From Plantago ovata (lineage: Eukaryota; Streptophyta; Magnoliopsida; Lamiales; Plantaginaceae), in the NCBI GenBank assembly GCA_028274465.1, contig CM051456.1:118126880-118190879 (forward strand): DNA of 64,000 nt, given 5' to 3'. Positions within the stretch are counted from its first letter, which is position 1. Every line of letters begins with the position of its first letter. The notes beneath the pieces were generated by a model, which saw nothing but the letters and a program-made list of their open reading frames with translations, was not told the DNA's origin and did no database searches. This document shows positions 1-13,200 of this stretch, one piece after another. Both the position numbers and the translations under genes were made by a program.

Positions 1-910
1 AAAGCAGTGACGTAAATGGCAGCAACACAGGCGAAGAATAGAGCCAAGAATCCTCCTGCTGCTGCTAAGGTCATGAGAAGAGAAATGACAACAGCATTGA
101 TAGTTGCCGCAGCAAAGAAGAGCATAAAAACCAACAATCCCGTCAGCGTGACAAGTGAAATAGTCCCAACCTGCAGCAAAACTTATGATTCAGCCAGGGA
201 TAATAAGTTCCAAATGATTAACAACGTACTATCCAAATGATTTATGGCCTAGTACTGATATTGAGCCAGAAAAAAACTCAAATATCTAACACCTGATAAG
301 TAAGTTCCAAGATGGCCTTCATAACTCTCACTCCTCAACTCCCTAGCTACATTCACTACCCATAGTTGAGCAACTTTACCGTTACTTTGTAGTACTATAT
401 CTCACTCCAAAAGTATATTTTCTAGTACTTCACAACTAACTGCATGTTCCATATTTTAGTCAGAGATGATTTAAAACAAGCAATCAACCAAATGTTGTTC
501 CATATTTTGCAAATTGAAGTAATTGTTAAACAAGTAACAAATTGAACTAATCACACAAATAATGAAAGATTAGGAAAAACTAATTTGTTAAACAGTGAAA
601 GTAAGAAGAAGAAACTGACGGAGAGAACGAGGAGAGCGCGGAGAGGAGAGCCACGGCGAGTCCAGAGGAGAACATGGTTAGCAGTGTTCTTGGAAGCATC
701 GCGAAGCAGAGGAATATTGTCGGAGAGGGAGGTTTTAGCCCTTTGCAAGATAGAAACATCTGAATTCTTGGAATCGGGGAAGAAGACATCGGCGATGAAG
801 CGGTTGAAGATGGCGTAGAGGGTCAAGTCTGATTGTGAGTACAAGTAGGAGTCAATCTTGACACCGTTTGGCTTTGTGGTTGTGGTGGAAGAAGAATCAG
901 TTTCCGCCAT
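1..910 (-). CDS. small membrane protein, LDIP/promethin-like (partial, 3' end outside window)
   Basis: Two exons are visible on the minus strand: 910-620 (start ATG at 910) and 170-1, joined in phase 0 across a GTCAGT donor at 619-614 and a TGCAG acceptor at 176-171. The N-terminus is hydrophilic and Ser/Thr-rich (MAETDSSSTTTT, then KIDSYLYSQSDLTLYAIF). Exon 2 is strongly hydrophobic (LVFMLFFAA, then AAAGGFLALFFACVAAIYV), which fits a pair of membrane hairpins. The gene runs off the left edge, so its C-terminus is unknown. The layout resembles the plant lipid-droplet protein LDIP/promethin-type membrane proteins, which work with seipin in droplet formation. That family name is my recollection and not certain; a generic small membrane protein is the safe reading. 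It lies head-to-head with COX11, about 1.3 kb away. Confidence 0.5.
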
Positions 911-2190
911 TGTTTGATTGCTGCTGCTGCTGCTGCTAGTAAGAATTTGTTAAGTGAATGAATGAGTATATGGCAAAGAAAGATGGAAATTGAAGACTCA
1001 AGAAGAATCAATCAATCTCATTGGATTGGATATACACAGTACACTTACATACATTAATTGATGAGTGATGACCCAGGTGAGTGCATGTGGTGAGGACGCG
1101 TGGATATCGGATCCGCCGTGTCGGCAATTTTATGTCTCCTCTCTTTTTTGTTGATTGAGCCCAACGTCTTCATCAGTACCTCATCATCACTACCCTCCCT
1201 CCTCTCTCATTCATTTCGATCATATGACTTTTCTTTTCTGTATTATTTCAGTTTTATTCACTTGGCCTCTATTTTCATTCGATTTGAAAACAATCTAAAC
1301 CCTTCTAAACTAAATTAAGTACTGTAGACATTATTTAGGATGTGAATTTCAGCCATGTAAATATAATCTAATTCAACTTATAATTAAACTGAGTTTTAGA
1401 CTTTATGATTTGAAAAGGTAGAAGATAAACATTATAAATTGGTGATACTTTTGAAATCTTTTATCAAATTATTAGTATACTTCAAATATAAATTAGTGAA
1501 CTGTTTTTACAAGATATTACTAATTTTAGCATAAATAAGGTTCAATTAAAAAAAAACCGAGCATCATGTTAATTGTCCAAGGTGCTAATTGTCCCTAAAC
1601 TTTGAGGGATTTGAACGCTGCTGAGGCCTGATTTACATTTAAAAGCACACGGTGTTCTTAGCTTTATTATGGTGCTTAGCCTTTTTAAAATAAGTCGGTG
1701 GCTATGTATATTCATGCTAAATGTTCGAAATGCTTGGGCTTATCATTTATTCGATGCTTGGTGAATTAGACGTTTGGTGATTTGGAAAATTCGTCCACGA
1801 AGAAGGGTTCAAGGATGTAAGAGATGCTCGAGTAAAGGTGAGCGTGAAATGCATTTGGAACTTGAAGTGTGTCTTTGGACCAAATTTTATGTAGATGTGA
1901 ATGCTCATCCAATCATGATCTTGGGCCTAATCTTCCCATCTAATCTAATAATCCAGGCCCATATACAGACTAACCAGCACGTCGTTCCTCCATTTGCTCT
2001 CGATTTAGTGAATACAAAACCGCGAGCTATATAATACTCAATCCGCCACCGTCATTCATCGCTGCTTGTCGTCGTCGTTGCCGTCTCTCATTCACATATT
2101 CATGAACTGAAAATCAATTGCAAATTTGCAATTACCATCCTTCCTTGTTCACCTGCAATTGAAATCCAATTGCATCCAATTGCAATTCAA
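911..2190. other. intergenic region between two divergent genes
   Basis: No convincing coding exon or RNA gene. It must hold the 5' UTRs and promoters of both flanking genes. A GCT-repeat run (ctgctgctgctgctgct) lies just upstream of the minus-strand start, around 918-939. The remainder is AT-rich single-copy-looking sequence; small ORFs here have no recognisable family. Confidence 0.6.
2028..2035 (+). promoter_or_regulatory. candidate TATA box for COX11
   Basis: TATATAAT lies 156 nt upstream of the COX11 start codon in a locally less AT-rich stretch. Spacing would give a 5' UTR of roughly 120-130 nt. Position and consensus are the only support. Confidence 0.45.
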
Positions 2191-5100
2191 ATGTCACTTT
2201 CTCGCCTCTCCAGGGGAACCCATGTATTCTCCCGTATCAGCAGCACTCCTCTTCATACAACTACCCCTTTCTCCTCCAGGTAATAATTAATTTGATTTTG
2301 TTTGTTTTTCTTAATTAGAAGATTAGCTTTGCTCTGTACTTTGTTTAATGTTATCATCTATTACTAGTTGTTCAATTCGATTATTATTTTTGCTGTTAGG
2401 TATTTCATTGATACTGCCAGTTCAAGTGCTGGAATTAGTAGTCATAGCAATGTATATAGGCGTACATTTGGTTATGAACATCGAGGTTTTATGCCTAACC
2501 AAGGATACAAGTTAAATAACAGCAGCTACAATCTGCATAATTTGGGATCCTTGCCTTCAATTCGCCAATATACTACTACAAATGCCTCCACTGAAAAGAA
2601 ATCTCAAAAGATGCTTCTTTACCTCACTGGATTGGTTTTTGGAATGGTTGGATTAAGTTATGCAGCTGTTCCGCTCTATCGAAGATTCTGCCAAGCTACC
2701 GGTTACGGTGGCACTGTCCAACGCCGGGAGGTTAATTGGTTTTACTTAATTTCACTTCCCTTAAGATCTAGTTTATCTAATTTGTTCTTGATACTGATAT
2801 ATTGTTATGATGTTTTGTAGAGTGTTGAAGAAAAAATTGCTCGTCATTCTAAGGATGGCACCGTTACATCCAGGTCTGCTTTTCATATTTGAAGACTGCT
2901 GAATTTTGTATCTACTTTGTAATCCTCATACATTAGTTCATGTTCTGTTAGTACGTAGGTTCAAATGTAGGATATGTGATTGTAAGTTTTGCTTTTTCTT
3001 TTCCTAATTCCTAAAGGGGACATAGCATATGCACAAAAACATCCTTCAACTGCTCTAGCTAGAGTTGTGTGATGGGATTGTTTAGTTAACCAGGAGTAGG
3101 GGAAGGATGTAGTAATATCTACCAATTCCACGACTATTTATCATTAGCATAATCTGCTAAACAAGGTTCTAGGCTGATAAAATGACCTTTGTTTTGTTTT
3201 GGCCATGTGCGTGTTTTGTATGGATGACATCTGATTTTGTGCTTACAGGGAGATAACTGTACAGTTTAATGCTGATGTGGCTGATGGGATGCCCTGGAAG
3301 TTTTCTCCAACGCAAAGAGAGGTACGTAAGCCATTGACATGTAACCGTGTTTTTTGTTTTGTGGGAACATGGGAACAAATGTTTATCTGTATGTGTGTCC
3401 CCAGATGCATTGTGTGTACTATTTGTAAGATTTATCATATATATTGTGCTTCACCTCAATTCCATGCTATGGTGATAGGTAAAGGTCAGGCCAGGAGAGA
3501 GTGCTCTTGCATTTTATACGGCTGAAAACAGAAGTTCAACCCCAATTACAGGAATGTCTACTTATAATGTTACTCCAATGAAGGTAATACCCAATACTCG
3601 AATAAAATGTGTTTACTATGAAGTTTGTGCTACTATTCTTTCCCCACCCAATTGTTTCTCTTGTGTAAAAATTATATGACTTGCTAAGGGTGTGGATTCA
3701 GCACTGCGTATAAGAACATGCATTCCATTTCGCATAGGTATTGTATCATACAACACCTATAAATGCAGAACATGTTGAGAACCCCTTGGTGCTAACCTCA
3801 ACCTTTCAGCATCAAAGCATATTTCTTAACTTTCATCTTATACTCCATAAAATCCAAAATGCCTCATTACAGCTTGAAGTTCACGATATGGACAAATTTA
3901 CAGCTACAACAGTACAGAATTGCACATCATGTCTAACGTGTATTATTCTGTTCTTGCTTAAATTTTTTTTTCTTTTTTTTTTTATTTTTTTTTCATTGTA
4001 CATGTGAATGCTTCTGTATTACTACTATTTTCCACAGCCTCAAAAGTTCTGTAAATCTCTTTGCCAGTATCCTTTTAGAGGTTCCCTAAGAATAGGTGGA
4101 GGGGAGAAAGATGAGGGTATCCAGTAGATAAAGACATCCTTGCTTCGAATAGTTGAACTTGAGACATTTTGCTTTGCCCGGTCGATAGGGCAGTAATAAG
4201 AAAGTAGTTAGACCATATGCAGAAATGAGAGTTTCAACCTGCCCTGTACTAATTCACTGTGTCCCTTTCTTTCTTTAGCAGATGGTGGTTTTTATATTGA
4301 AAAATAAGCAGGTTCAGCCAAGACCAGGCGACTTTACTCCGTTATGAGTTATGACTGAACTTCCTTGATCTCTTTACCTGTTATAGTAGAAAGAAATGAA
4401 CTTCATCTCATCTCTTTTGTAACTAAAGGATCTGATCCACTACCTTCTCTCTCTCTTTTTATCTAACAAACAAGTCTTATTGAACTGCAAGATATTCTGC
4501 CTTCTCTTTTCTAGCTGTTCATGAAAGTGGGATGGATGTGTTCTCATCCCCTTCTTCAAACTGTTTTTATCTTTGATTCTTATTTCAGTATCTTTAGATA
4601 GAATCATTCAAGCAAGTCGTTTCAGTTTCAATAGCAGGAAGAAATGATCAGAGAAATAAGAAAAGAAAGTTCGTAGGAGCTAAGTGTACTAATATAGTAT
4701 CTTCATTATCTGACTTTAGCTTTTTGTTTTACTCCCAAGTCTGTCAACCTGCCTATAAGAAGTTTATACTCCCATTTCAAAGATATGTCCATGTACCAAG
4801 AAAGGCACTGGCACCGATATAGTTCATAGCTTGGCCCTAGGGGAGGTCCTCTTACATCTTTTAGCATATTTCAGTTCAGTCCCTTCCCATTCTTTTCCAT
4901 GATTTATAGTCTTTATGGTGCTCTGTCTGTTTTTGTTCGTATAATCTAAATTGAAATTTAATCTGATAAAACAGTGCAACTGAGTGGATTTTGTGTGATA
5001 AATTGGAAGTAGTGCTTGCTTGTATATTTCTTTATTGAGGGAGACAATGATTCAACTATTATAATTATCAGGCTGGAGTTTACTTCAATAAAATACAATG

Positions 5101-5337
5101 TTTTTGCTTCGAAGAGCAGAAACTTCTCCCTGGTGAACAGATTGACATGCCGGTAAGCACGTGGTGTCTTATTCTCTATTTCATCTTTCAATGTACTTTG
5201 CATTTAGCTTACTTTAAAGTGTGAATTTGTAGGTCTTCTTCTACATAGACCCTGAGTTTGAAACAGACCCGAGAATGGATGGTATCAACAACATGATTCT
5301 CTCTTACACATTTTTTAAGATTTCTGAAAATCAGTAA
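2191..5337 (+). CDS. COX11: cytochrome c oxidase assembly protein COX11, mitochondrial
   Basis: COX11 delivers copper to the CuB site of subunit 1 of cytochrome c oxidase at the mitochondrial inner membrane. I place seven exons at 2191-2279, 2400-2730, 2821-2873, 3249-3321, 3479-3583, 5072-5152 and 5233-5337; all junctions are GT-AG and keep frame, giving 278 aa. The N-terminus ([15 protein letters not shown]) is basic and Ser-rich, as expected for a mitochondrial presequence. One membrane helix lies at about residues 101-120, followed by [10 protein letters not shown]. The copper-binding CFCF motif is at 227-230. The C-terminal beta domain is complete and ends [14 protein letters not shown]. 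The fifth intron is 1.5 kb and the others are short. Length and motifs match a full, functional gene; no lesion is seen. Confidence 0.95.
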
Positions 5338-5941
5338 TTCCTGTTGTTTGTTCGATTTTCTGCTTCACATTCCTTGACTCTAGATAGATAGGTTGGAGAG
5401 AAACAGAGTTCACGTTGAAAACTTTAGTTGGCAAAATAAGTTATGTAACCAGTGCATTGGCATTTAAAGGCACTTGTACACTAGTCAGCTCAGCAGCGAT
5501 ATTGCATGCTGATGAACCTCTGATAGAGAACAAGAAAATACAATGTATGAGACTGGATCAAGTAGTTGGATGGGTATATGTTTTGGTTATATTAGTATTG
5601 TTTCCTTGAAATGCTGGCTTCCATTTTTTCTTTTAACTTCTTTCTTTGAGATAAAAAAAAGGACCAGCTTCAAATACAAGCATAATCTTCATTAGTAGGT
5701 TATTAATCTTCGAGTCATGATCACCTAACTCACCTGACAGGAGGCCTGTAAACTACCAGTGGAAAAAAGACAAGCTTCAGCTCTTGATTTAACAGTTTTC
5801 AATTCAGCTGATAAGCAGGCAATAACAACTCAAACAAAATGATACCTACCACTTCATGAGTTTGACATCAAAAGTTCAACTAGTTTGAGTGAGAAATGCT
5901 GTACTTGTGTACTTTTTTGTGCTCATGCGAAATGCTTTGGT

Positions 5942-6190
5942 GCACCTCCCCCTCTAAGTTCCAACAATTTGCTCCGTTTCACACACAATGATAAAACTAG
6001 AGTCTCCTATCTATACATGGAAAGAGGTCCCGTTGCCGGTGCAACTCCCCCTCTAAGTTCCAACAATTTGCTCCGTTTCACACACAATGATAAAACTACA
6101 CCCCCTCTAAGTTCCAACAATTTGCTCCGTTTCACACACAATGATAAGACTAGAGTCTCCTATCTATACATGGAAAGAGGTCCCGTTGCC
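5942..6190. repeat. partial tandem repeat, about 52-bp and 38-bp modules in A-B-A-A-B order
   Basis: Module A (starting cccctctaagttccaaca) occurs at about 5948-5999, 6047-6098 and 6101-6152. Module B (starting gagtctcctatctatac) follows the first and third A at about 6000-6037 and 6153-6190. Copies are nearly identical, with one a-to-g change in the third A, so the expansion looks recent. A 133-codon ORF across it is only the repeat being open in one frame. Confidence 0.9.
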
Positions 6191-7273
6191 CACAGCACTC
6201 TTGGTGTGCATACGGCAAAAAATTGTTGCCAAAAAGTCCTAAATTCAGTGCAATGCACACCGAGTTCGAAACGCTTTAGGGAGTAAATCGCGCACAACTC
6301 TAGAGGACATTTCACACAAATCTTTAAATTTTGGTGGGCACGTGTGTATGCAAACTTTACAGGGGCATTTCACGCGAATGCCCAAACTCTAGAAGTTAAA
6401 CTTATTCTTTACCATGCGAGTATATGAAGTTATGAACATTCAAAATGAAAAATGGAATTATCACCTACCCACTCAAACTACTAAAGGAGTTGGTTTACAA
6501 ATGATTACTCATAATTCTGTTTTCTATAATTGGTGATTGGAGCTAAAGGTATCACCAGCTCCAACTTTCCCAATTTGAATGTACTGGTGTACTTTAAGCT
6601 CGATCATTACTTCATTAGATAGGAATACATCAAGTACAAGTAGCTATGCTTCCTGTATTTTGTACAAATATTTGACCAACGATAGGATTCATAACTAAAC
6701 ACTTTCATAACAAGTAATACTGTCTAGCATGCCTGAAACTTGATTTCTTGAAATTGCAATTCTAGCATTAGTGGGAGTCATGGTCTGGTGGTATGGGTAT
6801 GGGGTGCTGAAGCACATGAAAGGTTGGACGCGTATTTGAAATTAAAAGGTGGTAAAGTAGTAGTGTAGGGCAGAGTTAGATTTTCCTTTAAAAAAACAAA
6901 TATACTGCTAGCACTAGCAGCTAAACTGCACGTCCAATCTCGCATACAGATGATTGATTAACAATAACAAGTGAACATCCTCTGAGTCAAGTACACCATA
7001 CCACTTGCCACATGTGTATAATGTTGATTGTAAACTAAACCAAACTAGACAAGGAAATAATCAAAACAATATTATAGGAACAACATTTTTCATATGTATG
7101 TATAAATGTATGCATGAGAGGGAGATGTAATCAGAAAGTTTGGTAAAGGACATGATCATGTAATTGTTTTTTTATGAAAAAAGAAGCTGGTGATAGAGCA
7201 ACAACATTTGATTAATTCTCCCTGGAAACATACAAACCTCCAAACTCCTCTCTGATCACAATATTACTACCTT

Positions 7274-7281
7274 TATATATA
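7274..7281 (+). promoter_or_regulatory. candidate TATA box for the TPX2-like gene
   Basis: TATATATA lies 72 nt upstream of the start ATG at 7346, giving a short 5' UTR of about 40 nt. Supported by position only. Confidence 0.5.
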
Positions 7282-7345
7282 CTTCAGTTACAGACCAAAC
7301 CAAGAACATAATAACCCAACTTAACCTACTCAACTACTCATCATC

Positions 7346-8645
7346 ATGGAGAGTCCAAATAAGAAATCTGCTCAAAAGGTGTGTATCATTACCTGTTCTG
7401 TGATGATAATCTTCTCCTGTTCATAAAAAAGAGGCTTTTCGAGACGATTAATTCTACTAATATATCTTGATTTTATTGGTTAGATTTTGAAGAGTAGCAA
7501 GGTGCAAACTGCTAATAACAGAGAATTCCTGAGACACACTACTCCGACTCAACAAGCTTGTAGCAGCAGCAACTCTATCTCTGCGGTAGGATTCACTTTT
7601 TGAATGACACACACAAGCATTTTAGCAAACTTCTAAAACAAGTTCAACTTTTAAACATGTGCCTTAGTCAATATGATGACACGATGTTTCGTATGACTTA
7701 CTCAAATCTTTGCGTTGTCACATGACTCTACTCGAAATATACTTTTTCATTCACACAACCGAAGACATGAAATCTTGTGGATATGAGTTTGATCCATTAT
7801 GTGATGAAGCATATTGATTTCATTATGTATGAGTAGGTTTTGCAGAAGGCTACAATAAAAGAGAACACTAAACCGGTGGAGTTTAGGCTCCATACTCAGC
7901 AACGAGCAGCTCAGCGTGCAATTTTCAATTCTTCTGTAAGTTCACCACACTGTTCTCTGTCAATAACTGGTATGCTAGATAGAGGCATAGCTTGTGCACT
8001 TTCTGTTAATGCTTTATTCAGAACTCTTTCAATACTCAGCAAGCAATATATATGCTTACAGGTTGCTACTAAGGTATGCATTGTTGAGCAATACAAGAAA
8101 CAAGTTGAGAAGGTGTTGAAGGTATATCATAATCATAGATCATTCTCTCTAGTTGCAGACTATCAGTTAAGAGTTTCTTGAAAAACATAAAAGCATTTCC
8201 GACCCAAAAACAGCACTAAGTGTAACAAAAACGTTCCTGCATACGAACACAATAAAATTAGCATGTCAAAACCACAATGCCAGTACAACAAAGCTACTTG
8301 GATTTTGGTACTTAGGTACTAGAAGAGGAAGAAGTTAGGATGCTGAGGAAGGAGATGATTCCCAGAGCACAGTTGATGCCTCTTTTCGACAAACCATTTT
8401 TACCTCAAAGGTATTCAACAGAACATGCAGTGGCAACTATGCACTAGTGTGTGTATGTTATTGTACACACATGACACAGAGATATGGACTATGTAATTCT
8501 TTCCTGCCAATACTGTGATGACATATAATGCTTTGGTAACATGATTTCGAATTCTTGTTTCAGATCGAGGAGACCTCTAACAGTTCCTCAAGAACCAAGT
8601 TTTATCCAGGCAGCTTCCAAACACTCTAGTGGCATTTCTTGCTGA
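7346..8645 (+). CDS. short TPX2 C-terminal domain protein (microtubule-associated)
   Basis: Six exons: 7346-7378, 7484-7585, 7837-7935, 8062-8121, 8316-8410 and 8564-8645. All are GT-AG and in phase, giving 156 aa. The first third is Ser/Thr/Lys-rich (MESPNKKSAQK). From about residue 58 it matches the TPX2 C-terminal (TPX2/WDL-type) domain: EFRLHTQQRAAQRAIFN, then a Lys/Glu-rich helix (VEQYKKQVEKVLKVLEEEEV), RKEMIPRAQLMP, FDKPFLPQRSRRPLTVP and EPSF. In larger family members this segment binds microtubules. This protein is far smaller than TPX2 and lacks Aurora- or importin-binding regions, so it is better called a TPX2-domain mini-protein, probably cytoskeletal. Start chosen because the ATG opens a 33-nt exon with a clean donor and a nearby TATA box. 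Confidence 0.85.
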
Positions 8646-10296
8646 GTAAAATTGAACAACTTGTCAACTTGATGAAGGCCAATTAATAAGTAGCTCTAGA
8701 AGTAAATTCTTGAATTTCCATGAATTTTGTACATCGTGGTTCATAACAGCTCGCAGCGTGGCGAATGCATTAGAAATTCAAAGTGTTGAGTTTTGTACTT
8801 GCCTCTTGTAATTTACATTCATATGAATCAGTATAATGTAAGAAGAGCATAAACATTCATATGTACTCTGATTTGCACAACACTACATGGATTTGCTGTA
8901 CACAGTGATGTATATCTGTCATTCAGTTCAATTGTTTGGAGATGAAGAAGTTAGCCTCTTGAATTTTGTGGTTGTTTTCTGGTTACTTTACACTCATAAT
9001 GCTATAATGCCATAATACTACTGCAAAACATGGTTTACATATGGTCATGGGCCTTCAGTGTCCATTGATGAAGAGATTTATGTATGTTTAAGGTTTAACA
9101 CACTATTTTGGCCTGGTGCTGGATGAAAGAAAGCCTCAACTTGTATCTATATAGTCATCTAATAGCCTGTTGGCTGATTTGTACATCTTGATGTGATGCT
9201 CTTTCAAATTTCAATCACGAGTGCGTATTTTGTTGGTTGAAGAGGAATTCAGATTAGAAGCGGCCCCTTGAGTCTTTACTGCTACACTGAGTATCACAGA
9301 GAACTGTGTAACCACTAATGAGTGAGCTCGAGTATAGAAAGTATGGCTCAAACTTGAATTTCCACTTGCTTTCTAAACGAGCCAAGCCTTGTGTGCTATT
9401 CAAGTATGAATCGGACACAGCGATAATGTACTCGGCTCAACTCGAATAACAACACTACTGACAACAAAGTCTATACTTTCAAGGAACACGCAGACAAGAA
9501 AATTCGAATTATTTCTTCTGGACAGAAAGCTATTCGAGATGCTGCATTAAATCCTCTGTTTTCAACGTCCTTAACTTACTGACAGCCCCGTCCTTTATGG
9601 GTTTATTTGTCAAATGGAACAGGCAGGTCTATAATTGCTAGATTTCAACTATCAGAATAAGTAGGTATGAATATAAGGCCTTGCAATTAATAACTAGATA
9701 CGCCAGAATTCCATGCTACTCATACCTTCAAGGATTGAAGTCCTCACCAAGCTTGCGCATTATTCAACAGAGGACAAAGATGATCCAAAACCAAAGAATA
9801 TATGCGTGAGTTTTCGAAAACGTACCCATAGTTACCGTCTTAGTCTTTTCATACACTAGTAAAACTCTAATGAAACGAAAGATCTCAACAGAGTTAGCGT
9901 GCAAATGTTTCACCTCTGACATCTCTTATAATACAAAACTTTCAAGAACATAACCATTCAGTAGGACAATAAAAGATCTATACTAGTATTAAAAATATAA
10001 TAAGTTCATTTGTCCTAATATAAGAGTAATAGACAATTTCCTTTGGCTTCCCTGGAAATGTTTTTCCACATCTCACAACAACAAATTGTCTTCTGAATGC
10101 TGCAATATTCTATCTCTGTCTAATGCCGGTTTGCCATCTTCATCCGCTGCAATTTCATTTACCAACTCAAACAAGGTTGTCCACAGACATAAAATGGTTT
10201 GAACTATTAGACAGCCTGATCCAAATTCATGAAAGCTTGATCAGTGTAAAGAAACATACCTACTGCACTGAGATAGGATACAGGTCCTCAATGTTC
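8646..10296. other. intergenic region between convergent genes
   Basis: This holds the 3' UTRs of the TPX2-like gene (plus) and of the TM9SF gene (minus). I see no further exon, RNA gene or transposon terminus. Confidence 0.55.
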
Positions 10297-13200
10297 TCAT
10301 TCACACTTAATGGAGCGATATATGTGGCGCACAAAGAACAGAGCAGCACGGAATCCTACAGCTCCAAGCATTAGGAAGAAAGCATAGCACACGCAAGCCA
10401 TGTAACCGAAGAAAAATGAGGTCTGCATGAAGCCTGACATATCTGACCGTGCATAATAGTAGTACAGGCAGTAGCCGTATATAAACAAGCCCGTAGATCC
10501 ACCACAAAGGAATGATCTGATAGGTTGAGGGGAAAAAAGAAGATAAAGAATTGTAAGCCACAAGTAGAACTCTGGAAACAGATAAAATGGGTACATCTCT
10601 GAATGAGTTCAAGTTAGAAAACATGCAACTTTGCATAAAATTAATATCTCCACGTCATATATTATTCCAGAACAAGGCATATATCATAATTACCAAGATT
10701 CTTTACCACTTGCACCAAACATTTCATGATATATAAAATAGTTAATACTTTGTTCAGGGTGAAACAAAAAGGAACAAGAGGATCCAGGTTCCCTGGAGGA
10801 TCAAGACTTAAGAGTAAGCTTAATCCTACCAGCAACTGAGCAACATTATGAGGATAAAATCACAGAGTTTCCCCAGTTAAATGCAAGGGATAAAATTGCA
10901 GACTATGAAATATTTTCAGTGTAGATCAGTAGTTACAAGTTGACTATTATATTCAAATGAGAAATATCTACAAAAAGTGACCAAGTTTATTATATTATAC
11001 AGTAGACACGCACTGCATGGGAAGACAACTAGGCATAGAAGTCAACATTTAGATCACACACAATAATTTAACACAAGCTGTGTGCCACAGATAAATTTAA
11101 TGCATATGGAATGAAATAAGTATGCACTCAGTAACAAACCTCCACCACCACTCGTGATCTTCAGCGGCAAGTTGAAAGTAGGTTAATGCCACGGTAATAA
11201 AGGCAGTCACAATCAGGAGGATGATGAAGACTATAAACAGAATACTGTAGATGGTGTAAATCCTGTGCCCCCAGACACTGGCAAATATGTAGTATAGTTC
11301 AATATAAATGGCACTGAATGGCAAAAAGCCTGCCATAGCCATCTGAGGAATGGTACTCCTGTACCAAGGTAGGGGTGGGATTTCTCTAGGATATTTTGTG
11401 GTACGGCAAGGGGCTTGAAACTCAGCCTTGCTATTTTTCCCAGCAATGCCTCCCATCACTAACAGAGGTGATGTCACAAGAGCCCATATCAGGAAAATCA
11501 CCACAATAGTTCCGAAGGGCAGAGCTGCCGTTGCATGATAAGCAATAGCAACAGTGTTCAGGAAGCAAAAGGTCAGAAACAGTGGTCCGCAGAACAGGCC
11601 CCCAGTCAACAATAAATTCCTGACCTGAAACAAATATTACCATACATGTGTAAACATACAAACCAAGGATTGCGAAGGAAAGGGATGCTTTCACTCTTTT
11701 GCAAACACAAAAGAGAGTTGTTTTTTAGACTTTTTGCTATTACTTCAACAACAAAGGCCCCTATCTTAACATGAGGAAGTCCAATGCTAATATAACAAGA
11801 TGAAATTGAATTTTACAACACGCAGTTATTTTAACTATGGTTGAATGCTCAGCTTTTCTACCAAAAATCCATACAAATATAAAGAGTATCTGCAGATCAA
11901 GGTTACATAGGGGAGGCTGAGAACGAAATTCAGGTTACTGTAGCATCGAGTAATACAACAAAACAGTGTGGAGGAAGCATACTGTTGCAATGAATTTACA
12001 AAATGAATTTCAGAGCATATTTACATACCCAATTTGTTCCTTCTAACTGGCAGTAGAAAGATGCTGCTGTATAGCCTGCAATGCCAGATGTAAGGGCATA
12101 TATGACCACCAAGGCAGTAAAGAGTGCCCCTCGGTTGTATGGATAAAACACGCCAACAAGAGCAAGTAAGAATATGAAAGTTGCCCTGGCAGAGGAAAAG
12201 TTATTACTTATTCTACATTACAAAGGTAGTACTGCAGAAAACATGTTATAACTTTTCATGAATTACTTACAGGGCAAAGAGCTGAGTGCCACTGCCAAGG
12301 GCTGCAGCAAATACAGACTTGTATTTCGGAAATCTGAAAACATCACCATGAATGTATTTCCACCCAGTTTCTTCTTGGTCATCTGCTGCCTCTTCATCGT
12401 GAGCGTATCTTTAAGGGGAAGAAAGGAGAACGTTTAAAAATATATTCTTACAGGTCAAAACTGTCAATATATATTTATGAATGCAAGATCTTACTTCACA
12501 AAATCATTCTTGAGAACTCGCATCAGAATAGTGGCCAGAAATCCAGTAAGAAGTAGGACAGTGACACACGAATTGATAATTGAGAACCAATGTATCTCCA
12601 GATGACGAGGAAGTGAAGATGAATGAGAGTACTTCTCCATCCTGTTCTCAAAAGTTATGCTAGTTTCTTTCCATTTCGATGAGTAGGTAAATTCAACTGA
12701 AACCTCCTTGTCTTCAGTAAGGTCTATGAGGGCGTTTGGGTCTGTGCGCGCATTGATCTCAATCACACGATCCTTGTTGTAAAAGATTTCGAAATGGAGA
12801 TGCTTGAATAGATAATACTTGTACTCGCTAGGATCAGATTTGCCTTCTTTGTCAACCTTCCCCAGGAAACCCCATATGGGTAGGTCATCGTAGTACATCT
12901 GGAAATAGTAGTCCTTTGCAACTGCACTTCGGAACACAGCAACTTCTTCCTTTGATAACTTCTTTGTGCAGATAACTTCAGACTCTTTATCAACTAGAAA
13001 GTCAAGCTTGTAAGGGGCACTGACTAATCGGTCTCCATTCAGCACCTCACCAAGAGCTTCACTCTTATCTTTCACATCACCTGCACCACAAGACATACAA
13101 TGAGAAAACCACATTGACACACCCAGGGGAGAGAATAAAAATGAAGCCAAACTTATGTACCTGTAGAACAGAAGGGGAGATCAAAGAACCTGTATGTCTC

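Larger units (their letters stand above)
5338..7345. other. intergenic region 3' of COX11
   Basis: It contains the COX11 3' UTR, the tandem repeat at 5942-6190 and AT-rich spacer up to the promoter of the next gene. No exon of a known family was recognised. Confidence 0.55.

Noticed and set aside
5885-6286. 133-codon ORF with internal amino-acid repeats
   Set aside because: Created by the A-B-A-A-B tandem repeat; no start context, splice signals or family.
7911-8096. Minus-strand ORF over the TPX2-like gene
   Set aside because: Shadow of exons 3-4 and the intron between them.
10307-10636. 109-codon minus-strand ORF
   Set aside because: Out-of-frame shadow of the last TM9SF exon.
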